From NCBI GenBank assembly GCA_949357655.1, contig CASHTG010000001.1, forward strand, positions 2,418,001-2,482,000: DNA of 64,000 nt, given 5' to 3'. Positions 12,172-24,082 of the stretch are shown piece after piece. The stretch is from Parascedosporium putredinis. Its lineage: Eukaryota > Ascomycota > Sordariomycetes > Microascales > Microascaceae. The notes below the pieces were generated by a model, which worked only from the letters and a program-made list of their open reading frames with translations, was not told where the DNA came from and did not search any database. A program made the translations under genes and the position numbers. Position 1 is the stretch's first letter; every line of letters starts with the position of its first letter.

Positions 12172-13549
12172 ATGGATGCCTTTGTTACTCGGAAGCGAAA
12201 GTCGAATTCGAAGCCCGAATTAACCGACAACGCCCACGGAAATTCTGTGGAGGATGAGCCAACCGATGTGAAACTGGCTATCCTGTCCTCTCTTCACCCG
12301 GCCATTGAGCAAGAGACGCTGCTGGACGTTCTCCTGGCCTACAATGGATCCGTGGCGGAGGCATCCGCCATTCTCAAGTCGCAGGCGCCGGTCAAAGGAC
12401 CAACAGCGCGCTTGCGTACCAGCCTTCTCTCAGACACTTTGCGCAGTCTCGGGCGGAGGACGGCCAGCCCCTCGCGGCTAAGAAAAGATTGATATCGAGA
12501 AAGGGCGCTACCATGCACTTGTACGACCCCGTTGACGTCGCCGAGCATACTCCCTGTACTATCATTCACAATTTCTTGCCCACGGAAGAGGCCAACGGCC
12601 TGCTACGAGAACTCCTCGTCGAGTCGGAATCCTTTGAGAAGATATCCTTCAAGCTGTTCGAAAACGTAGTTGCCAGCCCCCACACTTCCGGCTTCTTCGT
12701 CGAGAGCTACGACGAGATGCAGGAGCAAAAAACGGCGTATCTCTACAACGGTGCTAGACTTTCCGTAAGGGTTCTACTTTGATTTCCGAAGCTTTTGTTT
12801 CCTAGCCCACTCCGCCATGCCTAGCTTTGCTAATACTTTTCTTTTCCTTCTCGGACCAAGGATGTCCGCCGGCTCACACCTCACCTGCTCACAGTGAAGC
12901 CCCTGGTCCAGGAGGCAGTGAATGGGGAAATCCAGACGCGGATACGGACCAAGTATCCGAATGGCCAGAAACTCAGGTACCAAAGTGCGAAACCGTGGGT
13001 CCCCAATGCCGCCTTTGTAAACTGTTACGACGGGCCCAAGGAGAGTGTGGGGTGGCATAGCGACCAGCTCACATATCTCGGGCCCCGCGCCGTCATCGGC
13101 TCCATCTCTCTCGGCGTATCGCGGGAGTTCCGGGTCAGGCGCGTTGTGCCAAAGGACGGAGGCAAGGACGACGAGGATAACCCGGATGCGGAAGGCCAGA
13201 TCTCCATCCACCTCCCCACAACTCACTCCTCGTCATGCACGCAGAGATGCAGGAGGAGTGGAAGCACTCTGTGTCGCCCGCCCCCTCGGTCGAGCCTCAT
13301 CCGATCGCGGGCAACAAGCGCATCAACATTACGTATCGCTACTACAGGGACACCATGCACCCAAAACACACCCCAAAATGCAAGTGTGGCATCCCGTGCG
13401 TCCTTCGGGTGGTCCAGAGGAAGAAGGAGAACTACGGCAAGTACTTTTGGATGTGCCATGCAGGAAATGTGCCAGGCAAGGAGTCATGCGCGTTTTTTGA
13501 ATGGGCACGGTTTGACGACGACGGCGACCCATGCCGGAGGGCGAGCTGA
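12172..13549 (+). CDS. AlkB-type 2OG-Fe(II) dioxygenase with CUE and GRF domains
   Basis: Predicted nucleic-acid dealkylase: AlkB enzymes oxidise N-alkyl groups on DNA/RNA bases using 2-oxoglutarate and Fe(II), releasing formaldehyde from methyl lesions. Residues about 25-70 resemble a CUE ubiquitin-binding domain (KLAILSSLHPAIEQETLLDV). The catalytic domain starts near LYDPVDVAEHTPCTIIHNFL. It has the HxD pair in VGWHSDQLTYLGP, the distal His in LLVMHAEMQEEWKHS, and the 2OG-binding Arg in KRINITYRYY. A GRF-type zinc finger follows (CKCGIPCVLRVV, GKYFWMC, CAFFEWARF), a module that binds single-stranded nucleic acid in other DNA-repair proteins. An intron at 12765-12860 splices LS to DVRRLTPH. 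One base is missing near 12385-12400 and one C in the run 13214-13217. The N-terminal TRKRKS could be a nuclear signal. The gene converges on the GFA gene with about 200 bp between stops. Confidence 0.88.
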
Positions 13550-13747
13550 TTATCTCGGAAGAGAACGAGGGGGTTCCCGTCGAGTAACCCCTTATAGGTA
13601 TTGAGCACTGGGAGAAAAAAAAAAAAAAAGGGAACCCGGTTGATCGGCGAGCCACCTTCAGACTGCGACTACCAGCCTTTGCTACCAATCCTTGTATATC
13701 TATATACAATCACGCACAAGCAAGGAGCCTTTACCCCCAATAGCCTT

Positions 13748-15035
13748 TCAGGGTTCGACGTAGTCACGACCGAACTTGGTGCCATCGACAATCTTGATGT
13801 CCAGGCCATCCAAGGTAAAATTGTCCAGTGCCCGAAGGTTCACGGGCTGGAGGTTATTCGCTCTCAAATAGAAAGCCTTTGCTGCTTCGCCCAAACCATC
13901 AACCTCGTCCTGGGTGAGATCCCTAAATTTGCTTCCGATAAGAACACCGCACTTTTTGCAAAAGGACTTGTTGATGATGCCCCACGAAAAGTTATAGTTC
14001 GTGATGGAATCGCCGCCTTGGACGACAACTTCTTTCAGCTCGGGGTATATCCAGTCAACACCATACTAACACGCTAGGTTAGAATACATATCGAAGAATG
14101 GGATGCACATATCGAGGTGATGGTAGGTTCTCGATTGGGGGTTCGACTTACCCTCGAGCAGCTGCTGCAGGTACATTCAACGACTCCAGCAGCCGGGCCA
14201 CGGCCGACATAGTTTCCGTCGATTTTTTGCTGCGCATGACGAACGTAACGTCGCCACAGTGACAGCTACCATAGTAGTCCAGGGATCCTTCGACTTGGGC
14301 AGAAGGGTTCGGGCCCGAGTAGACCGGCGTCACCCTCTGTGGTTCAGTCTTGTCGCCGCCCGCGCTGTTTTGACATTATATGCGTCAGTCACGCACGTTT
14401 ATATCGTAGCCTCCCGGTTGGGGAAGGGTTACAGAATGGAGGGCATCGGCATCGACGGCCAGAACGCGGGATTGGCAACTTACGGGATCTTTGTCAAGGC
14501 GGCGGTGTCCAAGCCCTGTATGCAACGGGCCTGTCGGGAGGTGGTGTGTTAGCGTGAGCGCGGCTCAGGTTCTTGAGTAGTAGATGCTAGAGGTCTCCCG
14601 CTGGCACTATAAAGGGAGGGTTACGTACGTTCAAGGCATACAAAAGGCCGTTGGGGGTATCACCCTTGCCGATGACAGCAACACCGCATTTGGGACAGAA
14701 CTATGAATCCCTCCTATCGTCAGTAAGCATGTTCTCGCTCGCCTACTCCGATACGATAGAAAAACCAGCCACAGCAGCCGCCAATAGAAGCCCCGTACCA
14801 TGTGATCAATCTTCTTATTTGCAAACTGGTACGTGGTGAGGCTTTCGAGGTCACCCTTGACAATGTTGACGGTGGCGGCTGGGGTGAAGAGCAAAAGATA
14901 GGCCTTCTTAAAGCAGATGCTGCACCCACACTCCATAACAGACTTGATCTCGGGGATAGTAGCCTCATAGACAAATGCACCGCAATGGCAGTTGCCGCGG
15001 TACGTCTTGGTTGGGGCTTGGGCGTCGGATGCCAT
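13748..15035 (-). CDS. Tandem GFA/CENP-V-fold zinc protein (two domains)
   Basis: Two copies of the glutathione-dependent formaldehyde-activating (GFA, Mss4-like) zinc fold in one polypeptide. It begins MASDAQAPTKTYRGNCHCG at 15035. Domain 1 ligand motifs: NCHCG, ECGCSICF, FCPKCG. Domain 2: SCHCG, ECTCSSCSR, FCKKCG. The C-terminus is GTKFGRDYVEP. Splicing joins IDHM to FCPKCG, then YALN to ARCIQGLD, then KIP to AGGDKTEPQRVTP, then SCSR to YGVDWIYPELK; each has a gtacg/gtaag donor and CTAAC-like branch point. The second join shows that the two domains are one gene. One A is missing in the A6 run (T run 14223-14228 on +), which restores SKKIDGNYVGRGPAAG. GFA family members were named for S-hydroxymethylglutathione formation, but the catalytic role of many is unproven. 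The substrate here is unknown. Confidence 0.85.
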
Positions 15036-18000
15036 TTTGGTGATTATCCGGTGTTGGCGTTCTAAGAGTAGCTTGCGTCCAAATGCGTGGTGGATGATGG
15101 CTAATACTCTGATTTTATCTACAAGTTGAGCAATCGATGAAACCTCGCAAAAGGTTTCTACAATATTCAAAGGGAACCGGATGAGATAGGGGAGTTGCTA
15201 AGACGAGACGCGAACAGCAAAGCCCAGGAGACCAGTAGTCGAGACGAGACATCGGTCGGCTTATAAAGACCGAAAGGTCAACCGGCAGAATCCCACCCGC
15301 CGCGCCCGCCCCTCCACCAGCGCTCTCATGCCCGCTATTTTAGGGCGGTTGAGAACCCCTCCCGCTTCACGCTTGCTTCATGGGGAAGCGGGGTCTTTGC
15401 CTCAACCTGGCTGCCATCGGGCGCTGGCCGTTTTAGGAATGGATCCGTAATCTCGCATTCTCGATAGCTTTGATCTATTATTTGATTATTGGGACCAGCC
15501 CTCAATCGTCTGGTTCAGTTCATGGGGTTGGTCTTGGTGCAAGTATCTATGTGCAAGTCTGTATCGGATCCCCGCCTTTTAGAGGCGCGAAATTCACGGA
15601 AGCCTAAAAATGTGGCGCACGGTGTTCACCCTGCGTTATGCTATGCTTGGAATCCTTGCACTCAACGATTACGGGATACGACGATTTGTTCTGCGGAGAT
15701 TCAAAGGATTCAACTCGGGGCGAATGGGCTGAAGGAGCAGTCATGGTATTGACAGAACAAACTTGAAGTGCACGTTGTAGCCATCTTTGATCGGGCCTCG
15801 CTGATACCCTTCGAGTGTTGACCCCTCCCGACGCAGATTCATTCCTCCATTGCTGAGTCTCTGTCTTTCTGCAGGTACGCACAACACGTTTCCGCTTCTA
15901 ATTGTTTCTACTCTCTTCCCAAAAGACTGTTTTCCGGGCCCATTTGTCATTTATCGAGCGACAACCGAGCCGCCGCCTTCGACCTCTGGCTTGTCCTTCA
16001 GCTTCGGGCACTCGCCCTTGTCGCGGTTGCGGATAATCGCACTCACGGCACGAGCACGGCAAACTGGATTAGGTCCGAACCCCGCCCGCATTTCTCGGCT
16101 TCCGGCACCCTGGCCGGGCGGACTGATACCCCGTTTCCGCACTCACCCTCGTTCTGTCATGGCACGGGCCGTTGAGCTTTGCACAAGTCTCGGTGGTGCT
16201 TGAGTACTAATGGGGCTGCGGCCTTCTGCCCGTTTATCATATATCTTGCTACTGGCCGTGGATTGGTCTAGTGTCTTTGCCATTGCCTACCAGACGCAGT
16301 GAAGTGTCGAGGTGACGCCGACTCTTATTGACAGCAACTAATCGCCTGTATTAAGGGAGACAGGTGGGATTAGTAGATATAGTCCACATACCGAGGCATA
16401 TATCAAGGCTGATATTGCCATGTCCTCATTTTTCTCAGATCGTTATAAGGGGCTTGTCCCGCAATATACCCTCCATTTACGTATTACGTATTTGATGGCT
16501 GTGAATGATGATGCTGGGATGCTGGTGCCGACACATCGACTATGAGATGAGAGATTGAGATAAGGAAAAGAAAAACCCGGGATTGCTAAGCCGTATAGTA
16601 CATCTACCACCAACCTAGATCTAAATGTGCGTAATCAATCAATCAACCAATATTCATTCCGGTCCGTCAAAAGTGGACCAAGCCCCCGGATACCGGATAC
16701 GGGTTCGATGAAGAATGTTGAGTCGCAAGACTTGTGGTCTAGCCCGGTATTTACAGCCCTACTCTTTCCTTCTCTCACTTAGTATTCCAACTCTTTCCAG
16801 GCCCTTCATTCCGCCATCAACTCTCATCATTCTCTCCTTTACGTCTGTTCTTTTTCTTTCCCCGTTGACACGATTAGGCCGTTCTTCTCTTCGACTTCAG
16901 CCTTATATTGGGAGGTTAAGCAGTCAAAAATGTTGAATTGGCCGTCGCCCTAAAGTTGAGAGCGGGATAGCTTCTCGTTGTTGTCTTGGCCTTGGCCGGC
17001 CACCCCGCATCGGATATTAGGCGCTTACCGCATTCTAACAACGACCGTGGCGCGTTGCAAGGGGCGGGGATCGGAGGCTCGGAAGCGGGCTCGATTACCT
17101 TGCATTCATCCATCCTTGCAACTGTACCATGTACCGAAACAACGGTTGTCATCACCGCCTTCGGAAGGGAAATCTTGAAAGCTATGCGGCACTCGAGCTG
17201 TACATGTAATGAGTGCTCGATCTCGAACGCGAATTTATTCTGTAAACTCTTTCAGTAACACCACGGACTGGGCGAAGAGCTTGTATTACTAGAGAGCTTG
17301 ACGGTGCTTTGCTCCCCTTTCTTCAACTTCCTTAGTCGTATTACCGAGAACCGGCATATTCCATCCTGCGCTGCTGCTCACAAATCAAATATAAGCAGCC
17401 TTTGCAACCTCGCAACAACGTATCCCTGTCATAGCTGGTGCCCGACATCTTAGCAGATAATGCGAATAACATTATGGCAAAAACAGGAGCAAGGAAGTGA
17501 TGGAGCTGCGTTGCCTCCCAAAGTCCATTTTCTGTTTTGCCTTTCTACCCCATCTTCTTTCTACCCCATCTACACTAGTTGATGTGTCCATTGGATAGCT
17601 CCCTCCTTCTTTCCTTCCTTTTTCAGGCCCCGGTTGGTCGCCGGTAGGTGAGCTGGACAAGGGCCTCCGTATTGAGCCGTTATCAGATGGTGATGCCGTC
17701 GGTAATGGGCCGCTTACGGCCCGGACAGCTATCCTTTAAACGGGCAGGGTTAAATAAAAACAAGAAAGCTAAGAAGGACTGGAGGGGAAACATCCGATGC
17801 CATGGTGAAAAAGAGAAGTAGCCTTGGTTGAATCGCGCATGATACAACGGTGGACTAGGAACAACAAAGCGCGAGCACGCCGGGACCGGTAATGAACGCA
17901 TCAATGCTCTTTTTCGCCGACGCCCCGGACGGAAGAATAATCCCACGGGTGATCATTGAGTCCGACGAAGAGCCCGTCGCGTTGCATCCCAAGGTTGCGT

Positions 18001-18819
18001 CCAGGGAGTGGGCTACTGCCCATCATCACCGAATAGGTAATTTTCATGTTCTTTTCTGGAAGGTCGCAGACGTTCCTCTCCACGCCGACTGGAGCGCAAC
18101 ATCGACATTGGCTCGGTGGTCGGATTTGCCCTGCGACGGGAGGGCCCTTAATATATCCTTAACCCACACGCATTCGATCTTCTTCTTCCCTCCCCGAGTG
18201 TTGCCGGCTTGGATCTTAGTTCCCTCCCCCGTGTCCACTCTTAGTCGATCAACTTGTGTGTGTTATAGACGAGAATCGTCGTATTGCCAAGCCCTCGGTC
18301 ATAATGTGGGTGGCCACGACAATACCGAGGACGGCCCTGTCGTATACACACACGACGCGCCCGCCCGCCATCATATACGTGTAGAAATGAGGTCAAGACA
18401 AGGTCTTAGGGAGAGCGTTGTGCCCCTGTCTTCGGTGGAGATGGCGGGGAACTCGCCTTCGCCCACCCACCTAGCCCACCCTGATGCATCCATTGATTGA
18501 TACCGGAGGCCAGAGTAAAAGAGTAGGAGCTTGTGGAGCGGACAGACGAAAAAGAGATTGATATAGTAGACCCTCCCCCTTCTCCCCTCTCCTCCGGGCC
18601 TTCCCATGCTTGCCGATTCTTTTCCCCTTCCTTTCCTCCTCGAGCCTAATCTTTAATACCATTGACGTTCATTGCTCTGGACCCCTGCTCGTTGATTCGC
18701 GAGGAGACTTACCAAGACGAGACGAAAAGGGAAATAAAAGATCGACAGAAAAGGAACAACACAAGACGCCCCCCGCCCGCGCCCCGTTCAGTCCCCAAAA
18801 TCGCACAGGCATTCACAAG
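15036..18819. other. 3.8-kb region without a supported gene
   Basis: Short frames only. A 202-codon plus-strand frame at 17892-18500 and a minus-strand frame at 15951-16142 have no recognisable domain or splice support. With the indel rate seen nearby, a small gene could be hidden here. Confidence 0.35.
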
Positions 18820-20389
18820 ATGGCTCCCGTCCTCCCGACCCTCGCGGGCCTCGCTACCGCCCTTTTAGTCAGGCAAGCTGCCGCCCAATGCCAGAACCCC
18901 ACCGGCCCGGGGACCGGCAGCCGCGTGTTGGCCGACGGCTACGAGGCCAAACTCCTCATCAACGGGCTCCGCGCGCCCCGCCACATGGCCATCGACCAGC
19001 AGGGAAACTTGCTCGTAGCGGAGCAAGGCGGCGGCGGTATCCGTCGCATCAGCTTTCAGGACAACGGGGTATCGATATCTGCGTCACCAGCTCGCAGACT
19101 CTCATCCCTAATAGCCAGGTGAGTCCCTCCGGTGTCCGCTTGTCGTGGTCTACCTCGCACTAGGGAAGCTCGGGTGAGCGTACCACACCCGATTGATCTA
19201 CTAGGCAGAGGAAGGGGCGCCGATGTGTGAGAGAAAAAAAAAGAACTAGGCCTTAGCTAACTAAAACCGTCCCATTTCCCCGTGTCAAGCTGAACCACGG
19301 AATTGCTCTCTCCCCCTCGGCGACACTCTCTTCGCCTCCTCCGCTACCGACGTGTATCAGTACGAGTACGACGCAGCGGCTGGGACGGTGGGCCAGCCCA
19401 AGCACCTCATCACCGGCATGGTCCAGGGCGGCTACCACCAGACGCGGACCCTCGTCGTGCCCCTCAACGAGCCCAACAAGCTCATCCTCTCTCGGGGCTC
19501 CGAGGATAACGTCGACACCGCCGCGGCGCAGGAGAGCACCGGCCGCAGCATCATCAAGTTTTGGAACATTGACGAATTTACCGGCATTGCTCTGGACATG
19601 GCTAGTACCGGTACCACCCTGGGCTGGGGTCTGCGCAACAGCGTCGGCGTGGGTGAGGATCCCACCACCGGCGGCATCGTAAGCACTTTTCTCCTCCTCC
19701 TCCTGCTTCCTCTTTTTTTTTTTACCCCGTAGTCTTAACTCTAGCGAGAATGGAAAAGAGGATACTGACATCATCGACGTTGTAGTGGTCCGTCGAAAAC
19801 TCCGTCGACAACATGCAGCGCCTCGGTCAGGACGTGCACAACGAGAACCCCGGCGAGGAGCTCAACTACCACGGCCTCGTCAACTCCACCGCACCCAACG
19901 AGTTCCTCGGCAAAAACTACGGTTACCCCGGGTGCTATGCCGTCTGGGAGCCGTCCCTCATCACCGGCATCGACGGCGGCGCTAAAGTCGGGATGCAGGT
20001 GACGAGCATGGAGTCGCCCGACACCCAAAACACGGACGCGTACTGCCTCGCCGAGACTGAGCCCCCGGCTCACCTTCCACTCCCACACGGCCCCTCTCGA
20101 CGTCAAGTTCTTGCACGATGGCAGTGCCGCCTACGTTAGCTTTCACGGCAGCTGGAACCGGAGCCCGCCCGATGGTTATCGCCTTAGCCGCATCGACTTC
20201 AAGGATGGTCAGCCAGTTGCTCCTCGTGATAGCCGAGACGCGGCGGTCAACGTCATGTGGAACGCCAACAACAGTGCTTGTCCCGGCGGCTGCTTCCGGC
20301 CTACCGGTCTCGCAATCGATAGCGAGGGCCGCATCTTTATGAGCTCCGACTCCACGGGAGAGATCTATCTCATTGTCAAGTCGTCCTAA
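18820..20389 (+). CDS. Secreted glucose/L-sorbosone dehydrogenase-like protein
   Basis: Beta-propeller protein of the soluble quinoprotein glucose/sorbosone dehydrogenase family. It is likely secreted: signal peptide MAPVLPTLAGLATALLVRQ followed by AAAQCQNP. Family-like segments include LRAPRHMAIDQQGNLLVAEQ, LNHGIALSPLGDTLFASSAT, TLGWGLRNSVGVGEDPTTGG, GKNYGYPGCYAVW, KFLHDGSAAYVSFHGSWNRS, CFRPTGLAIDSEGRIFMSS and a C-terminus ending YLIVKSS. PQQ or haem use cannot be judged from this. Introns lie at 19119-19289 and 19679-19785. Three single-base gaps break the frame, all in homopolymers: G4 at 19076-19079, C5 at 19312-19316 and C5 at 20062-20066. Adding one base at each gives a continuous protein of about 430 aa, typical for fungal members. 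Confidence 0.88.
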
Positions 20390-21692
20390 GAGGATGGCTG
20401 ATGTAGGCAGCCACCGGCTGCTAGGTTTCACAGCATTTCTCCGTTGTTAAGGGGAGCGGAATTAGACTGGTGGAGCAGTCTTGGGCTCAATGTATATAAA
20501 CCTTGCTCTGCCAAATCAGTGTATGTGGTGAGGCACGGTTCATCTTGTTTGGGGGACTCAAGGACCCGAGTCAGTAAAAGGGCAGAATAGGTGCATTTTT
20601 CTTCCTTGAATTCATAAAGAACTATCTTATTATATTTTGGTATCTTATCTCACAAAGTCCGTTTTATTTCACCTTGACGAAGTGAGTGATTGTATGCGAC
20701 ACTGGCTGGAAGGCTAAGGAGCGAAACCGACCGCTCCGCTTCACAGATCAGCATCAATGACCTATAGCCGAATATTCTCGTTTCTCGTTTCTCGTAAATG
20801 GATAGACTTGCATTAAATACCCAAGATATCATTGTGCTTGCCAATCATTTTCTTTTCTTTTTCAAGAGCGAGATGGAGCGCCCGCCTTGCACCAAGCAGT
20901 CTTCGGGGCCGTTCTCGGTGCTCATTCTGACAGCTGTCATCAGCTGCAACCCCGGAGGTGCTCGCCGTTTGACAGCCAACCACGGGTCGCAGCATCGCCA
21001 TCTCCCGGTCGACCACTTACCTGCAGGATCAAGCGCTCCCGGGGTTGAGAGTGGGCGAGGATGTGCAGCGGGAGCCTGGGGGACAAGGACATAATGTATG
21101 CACTGTCGTACAACAGAGAGATGCAGCTTCTCCTCCGCTCCCACCCTTTCTCTCCCTCCTCTTTGCGACCATTTTCACCTCAAAATCGCAGGGCATCCAA
21201 TCCCTCTCTTGTGCGTGTTTTGCGTGTGTTTTGAATCAACATTTCAGCGTCCTTCGCTTTTTGCCATTGCGAAGCCCCACGAGCGATTCCAAGACAATTG
21301 GTGTTCCCCGGTGTCCTTCGACAACACCCCTCCGCCCCTCCACCGACGAAGAGGGTGCCCAGCATACTTCACCTTTTTTTCACCTCGAGAACCTTCACTT
21401 CCAGAGGGGCCACGCGCAAGGGCTCTACGATAATCGATTGCGACGGCTTCGCAGAATAACGATTCGAACCTCCCGGCTAGGATATCACGTGCGATAAAGC
21501 GAAATCGATAGAAACCGGCCAAAAAGAAGTCAAGAGCGAAGATATAGGCAAGACAAGAGGAAAGGAACAAAGGGGAAAAAGCCAGGAGACCAGAGGCAGC
21601 AAAGTCCGACTAGGTGGCTTCACGAAACCGGGGACTTTTTTCTCACTATCCCCCCACCCCCACCTTTTTCTGCCTTCATATCCCTCGAGGCC
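20390..21692. other. Intergenic region, no gene supported
   Basis: 3' flank of the sorbosone dehydrogenase-like gene, then a region rich in C/T tracts that should include the promoter of the membrane protein at 21693. Nothing coding seen. Confidence 0.35.
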
Positions 21693-22341
21693 ATGCCTGC
21701 CGTCACCCTTCAGATCGCGCGACCCGCCATCGCCCTCCTTGCCGGACGAGCGACCGACGATGCGACGGGATCCGTGCCATCTTCGTACGGCGCGCAAAAC
21801 TCGTCACCGCACCCGGGAGTGGTAGCGGGTATCGTGCTGGGGTCGATTGCGGGGTTCCTCATCGTCATCTTCGTCGTATACACATGCCTCAACATAGCGC
21901 CCCGGTGGGCCACGAGGGGGCGTCGACCTACATGGGGGCAGTTCCGTGCTCACGCTAGGGACGGTGGGGCGGAGGCGGCGCGGCCATGGGTCGCCGTCGT
22001 CGCGGCGGTCGCGGTCGGCAGTGCGCGTGCGGGAGACGGTCGAGGTGCGGATGCGCGATGGTGGGGAGGGTAGGCGCCACACCAGTCGGGGTCCGGGGCC
22101 CATGATTGTGGATGCGGAGCCGCCGGAGAGCGATAGCGAGATATACGTGGAGAGGCGGCGGAGGCGGACGAGGGAGGCGCCGAGGACGGTGAGCACGGTG
22201 AGCGACGACGACGAGATCGTGGTCGTGGAGGAGGACCTGCTTCCGCCGCGGAGGAGCAGTAGGCGGGCGGAGAGCAGGAGAAGTAGCGCGTACGACGAGG
22301 ATAGGAGATATAGTCGGAGGGGGATTATTAACAAAACCTAG
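21693..22341 (+). CDS. Single-pass membrane protein with basic/acidic cytoplasmic tail
   Basis: Uncharacterised. A short N-terminal part (MPAVTLQIARPAIALLAGRA, then a Ser/Pro linker) precedes a transmembrane helix (VVAGIVLGSIAGFLIVIFVV). After it comes a low-complexity tail with GRRRRGHGSPSSRRSRSAVR, PPESDSEIYVERRRRR, STVSDDDEIVVVEEDLLPPR and a Ser/Arg-rich end. No intron needed. Two homopolymers are one base short: C4 at 21900-21903 and G5 at 21934-21938. Adding a base at each joins CLNIAPP to VGHEGASTYMGGSSVLTLG and the tail. Similar layouts are found among fungal proteins of unknown role. The tail suggests phosphorylation-dependent interaction, which is inference. Confidence 0.6.
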
Positions 22342-24082
22342 GGTGGGGGAGCTCGTGGGGGTAAGGTTGGAATGGGATCACTTTTCGAGTTGGGAGGTTG
22401 ACATCGACAGGGGTGTGACTTGGGGATTGGGAATCTTGGGTGGTTTTTGTTTATACCATATCCTGCTTTGGTTTTAGGGACTTGGAGATCTTGGGGCTTT
22501 TTTTTCTCCTTCCTTGTTCTCCCGCCGGAGTTGCCTCGCCTTTTCCCCTCTGGTTGGGACAAGAGAGGCTGGGAGTTCAAGAAAGAGGAGACGCTTTTGT
22601 TTGGATACAATGGCCTTACGTGGTCAAGGTGCTGGAAGGGGAGAGTTTGCATGTCTTGTATGTTCAGGTTGTTTAGTCTCAGCTAGTTTTATGATATCAA
22701 TGGGTCAATGGATGTTTAAGGAATGGCTTTGGGGAATCAGAATTAACCCCCAATTAATTGATGATATCTGGTGATGACCTTGATATGCCGGTGCCACCAA
22801 AGTCTACTGCAGCGAGCTATCCATGCTCCTACCCTACTTACATGTACACACTTCTCTATCTCCAGCCCTGATTAAATCTGGCAACGATTTCGGTTGAAAC
22901 AAGCTTGGCTACGATCCACTCCGTGCCGATGGCGCTCATATACCATGGATCATTGGATACCTCACCGCCGGGCTCCCGGGGAAGAATCGGTACCGGGACC
23001 AGCTCTTGACTCTCTAGCCCTTCGTATTTCACTAATTCGGCCTCGCTGCCGCGAGAGGTTGTCCCTGCGCACCAGCCCGAGGGAGAGGGGAGAGGGGAGA
23101 GAGGAGGGGGCCACTGATTGCGTACGTGGGTGCGTTGTGCGTGCGTATATGTGTGTTTCTAGAGGATCCATGGATATCATCAGTCTGAATGCTCTCGGTC
23201 GTACACTTGAGTCTGCTTGATGAGGTGGTGGGGCATGGACACTGTGCCCTGCACCTGCCGTCTTGTCTCGCTAGTCCCGCCCTCCCGCCCTTCCGCTAAC
23301 TTTGTATCAATAGGTGCTATTGATACCTCAGGTTGGTAGCCCAGAGCTCCATCAAGCAAACCGGCCTGGCTGGCCCGGCCAAGCGATCTATGACGCTTGT
23401 TTGACGCCCCAAGACTGACCGCTGCCCGTGCCAACCCATTTGCCCCGCCCTGCCCAACCTGAACCTGAACCTAAAAGTATGAGGACAAGGAATACCAAGG
23501 TAATTGGGTAACAGAGCTCATGCTTGGTACGTCTACCAGCAATGTACCTGATTGATCGTTGATCGTCCATAGCTTTCGCCTTTCACATGCAAGACTGGAG
23601 ACTTTTTCAAGGTTTCGCTCAATTCAGTCTAACCCCATTCAATGGATTCACTGATGGAGTGCGTGCTCCCACCCAAGCCACCATACGAGATACAACTGCA
23701 CACCATCCCTGACACGCTCCTCTCATGACTGATCTGATGGCCCAACCTTGGTGGTGTAGTTCCGAGCCTTTTCTCTCCTCTTTTTTCTCATCGTCCGTTT
23801 TTAGCAAGAAAAGAGAATCATTCTTCACGTGGCTCCCCCTCTAATCAGTTTTCTCCAAAACTAATAACCGTACGTGCATTGCCCCTGCGCCTGCATTTGA
23901 CACACCCAGCCAAGCTCGCAGTTATATAAGTTGGTAAGGGCAAGCACACCAACTCGTTTACCTTAACCCATCCCTTATCTCTGTTCAACGGTCAAGTCCA
24001 TATCTAGTGACCTTTTTGAGTAAAGAGACCGTACTCAGAAGATCTCAAAAGCTTGCATCGGGTTATTATATCCTTCTCCATC
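22342..24082. other. Intergenic region with promoter of the SnoaL-like gene
   Basis: No gene seen in 1.7 kb. It contains purine-rich repeats at about 23080-23110 and a TATA-like element near the 3' end, listed separately. Confidence 0.35.
23931..23940 (+). promoter_or_regulatory. TATA-box-like element
   Basis: The sequence gttatataag lies about 143 bp upstream of the ATG at 24083, with pyrimidine-rich sequence between. Position and sequence suit a core promoter, but no transcription start is known. Confidence 0.4.

Noticed and set aside
15951..16142. Minus-strand frame with a charged C-terminal-like end
   Set aside because: Too short, no upstream exon found, no known family.
17892..18500. 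202-codon plus-strand frame
   Set aside because: No domain or conserved-looking blocks; isolated in a gene-poor stretch.
21455..21490. tRNA B-box-like sequence on the minus strand
   Set aside because: No A box, no cloverleaf stems.
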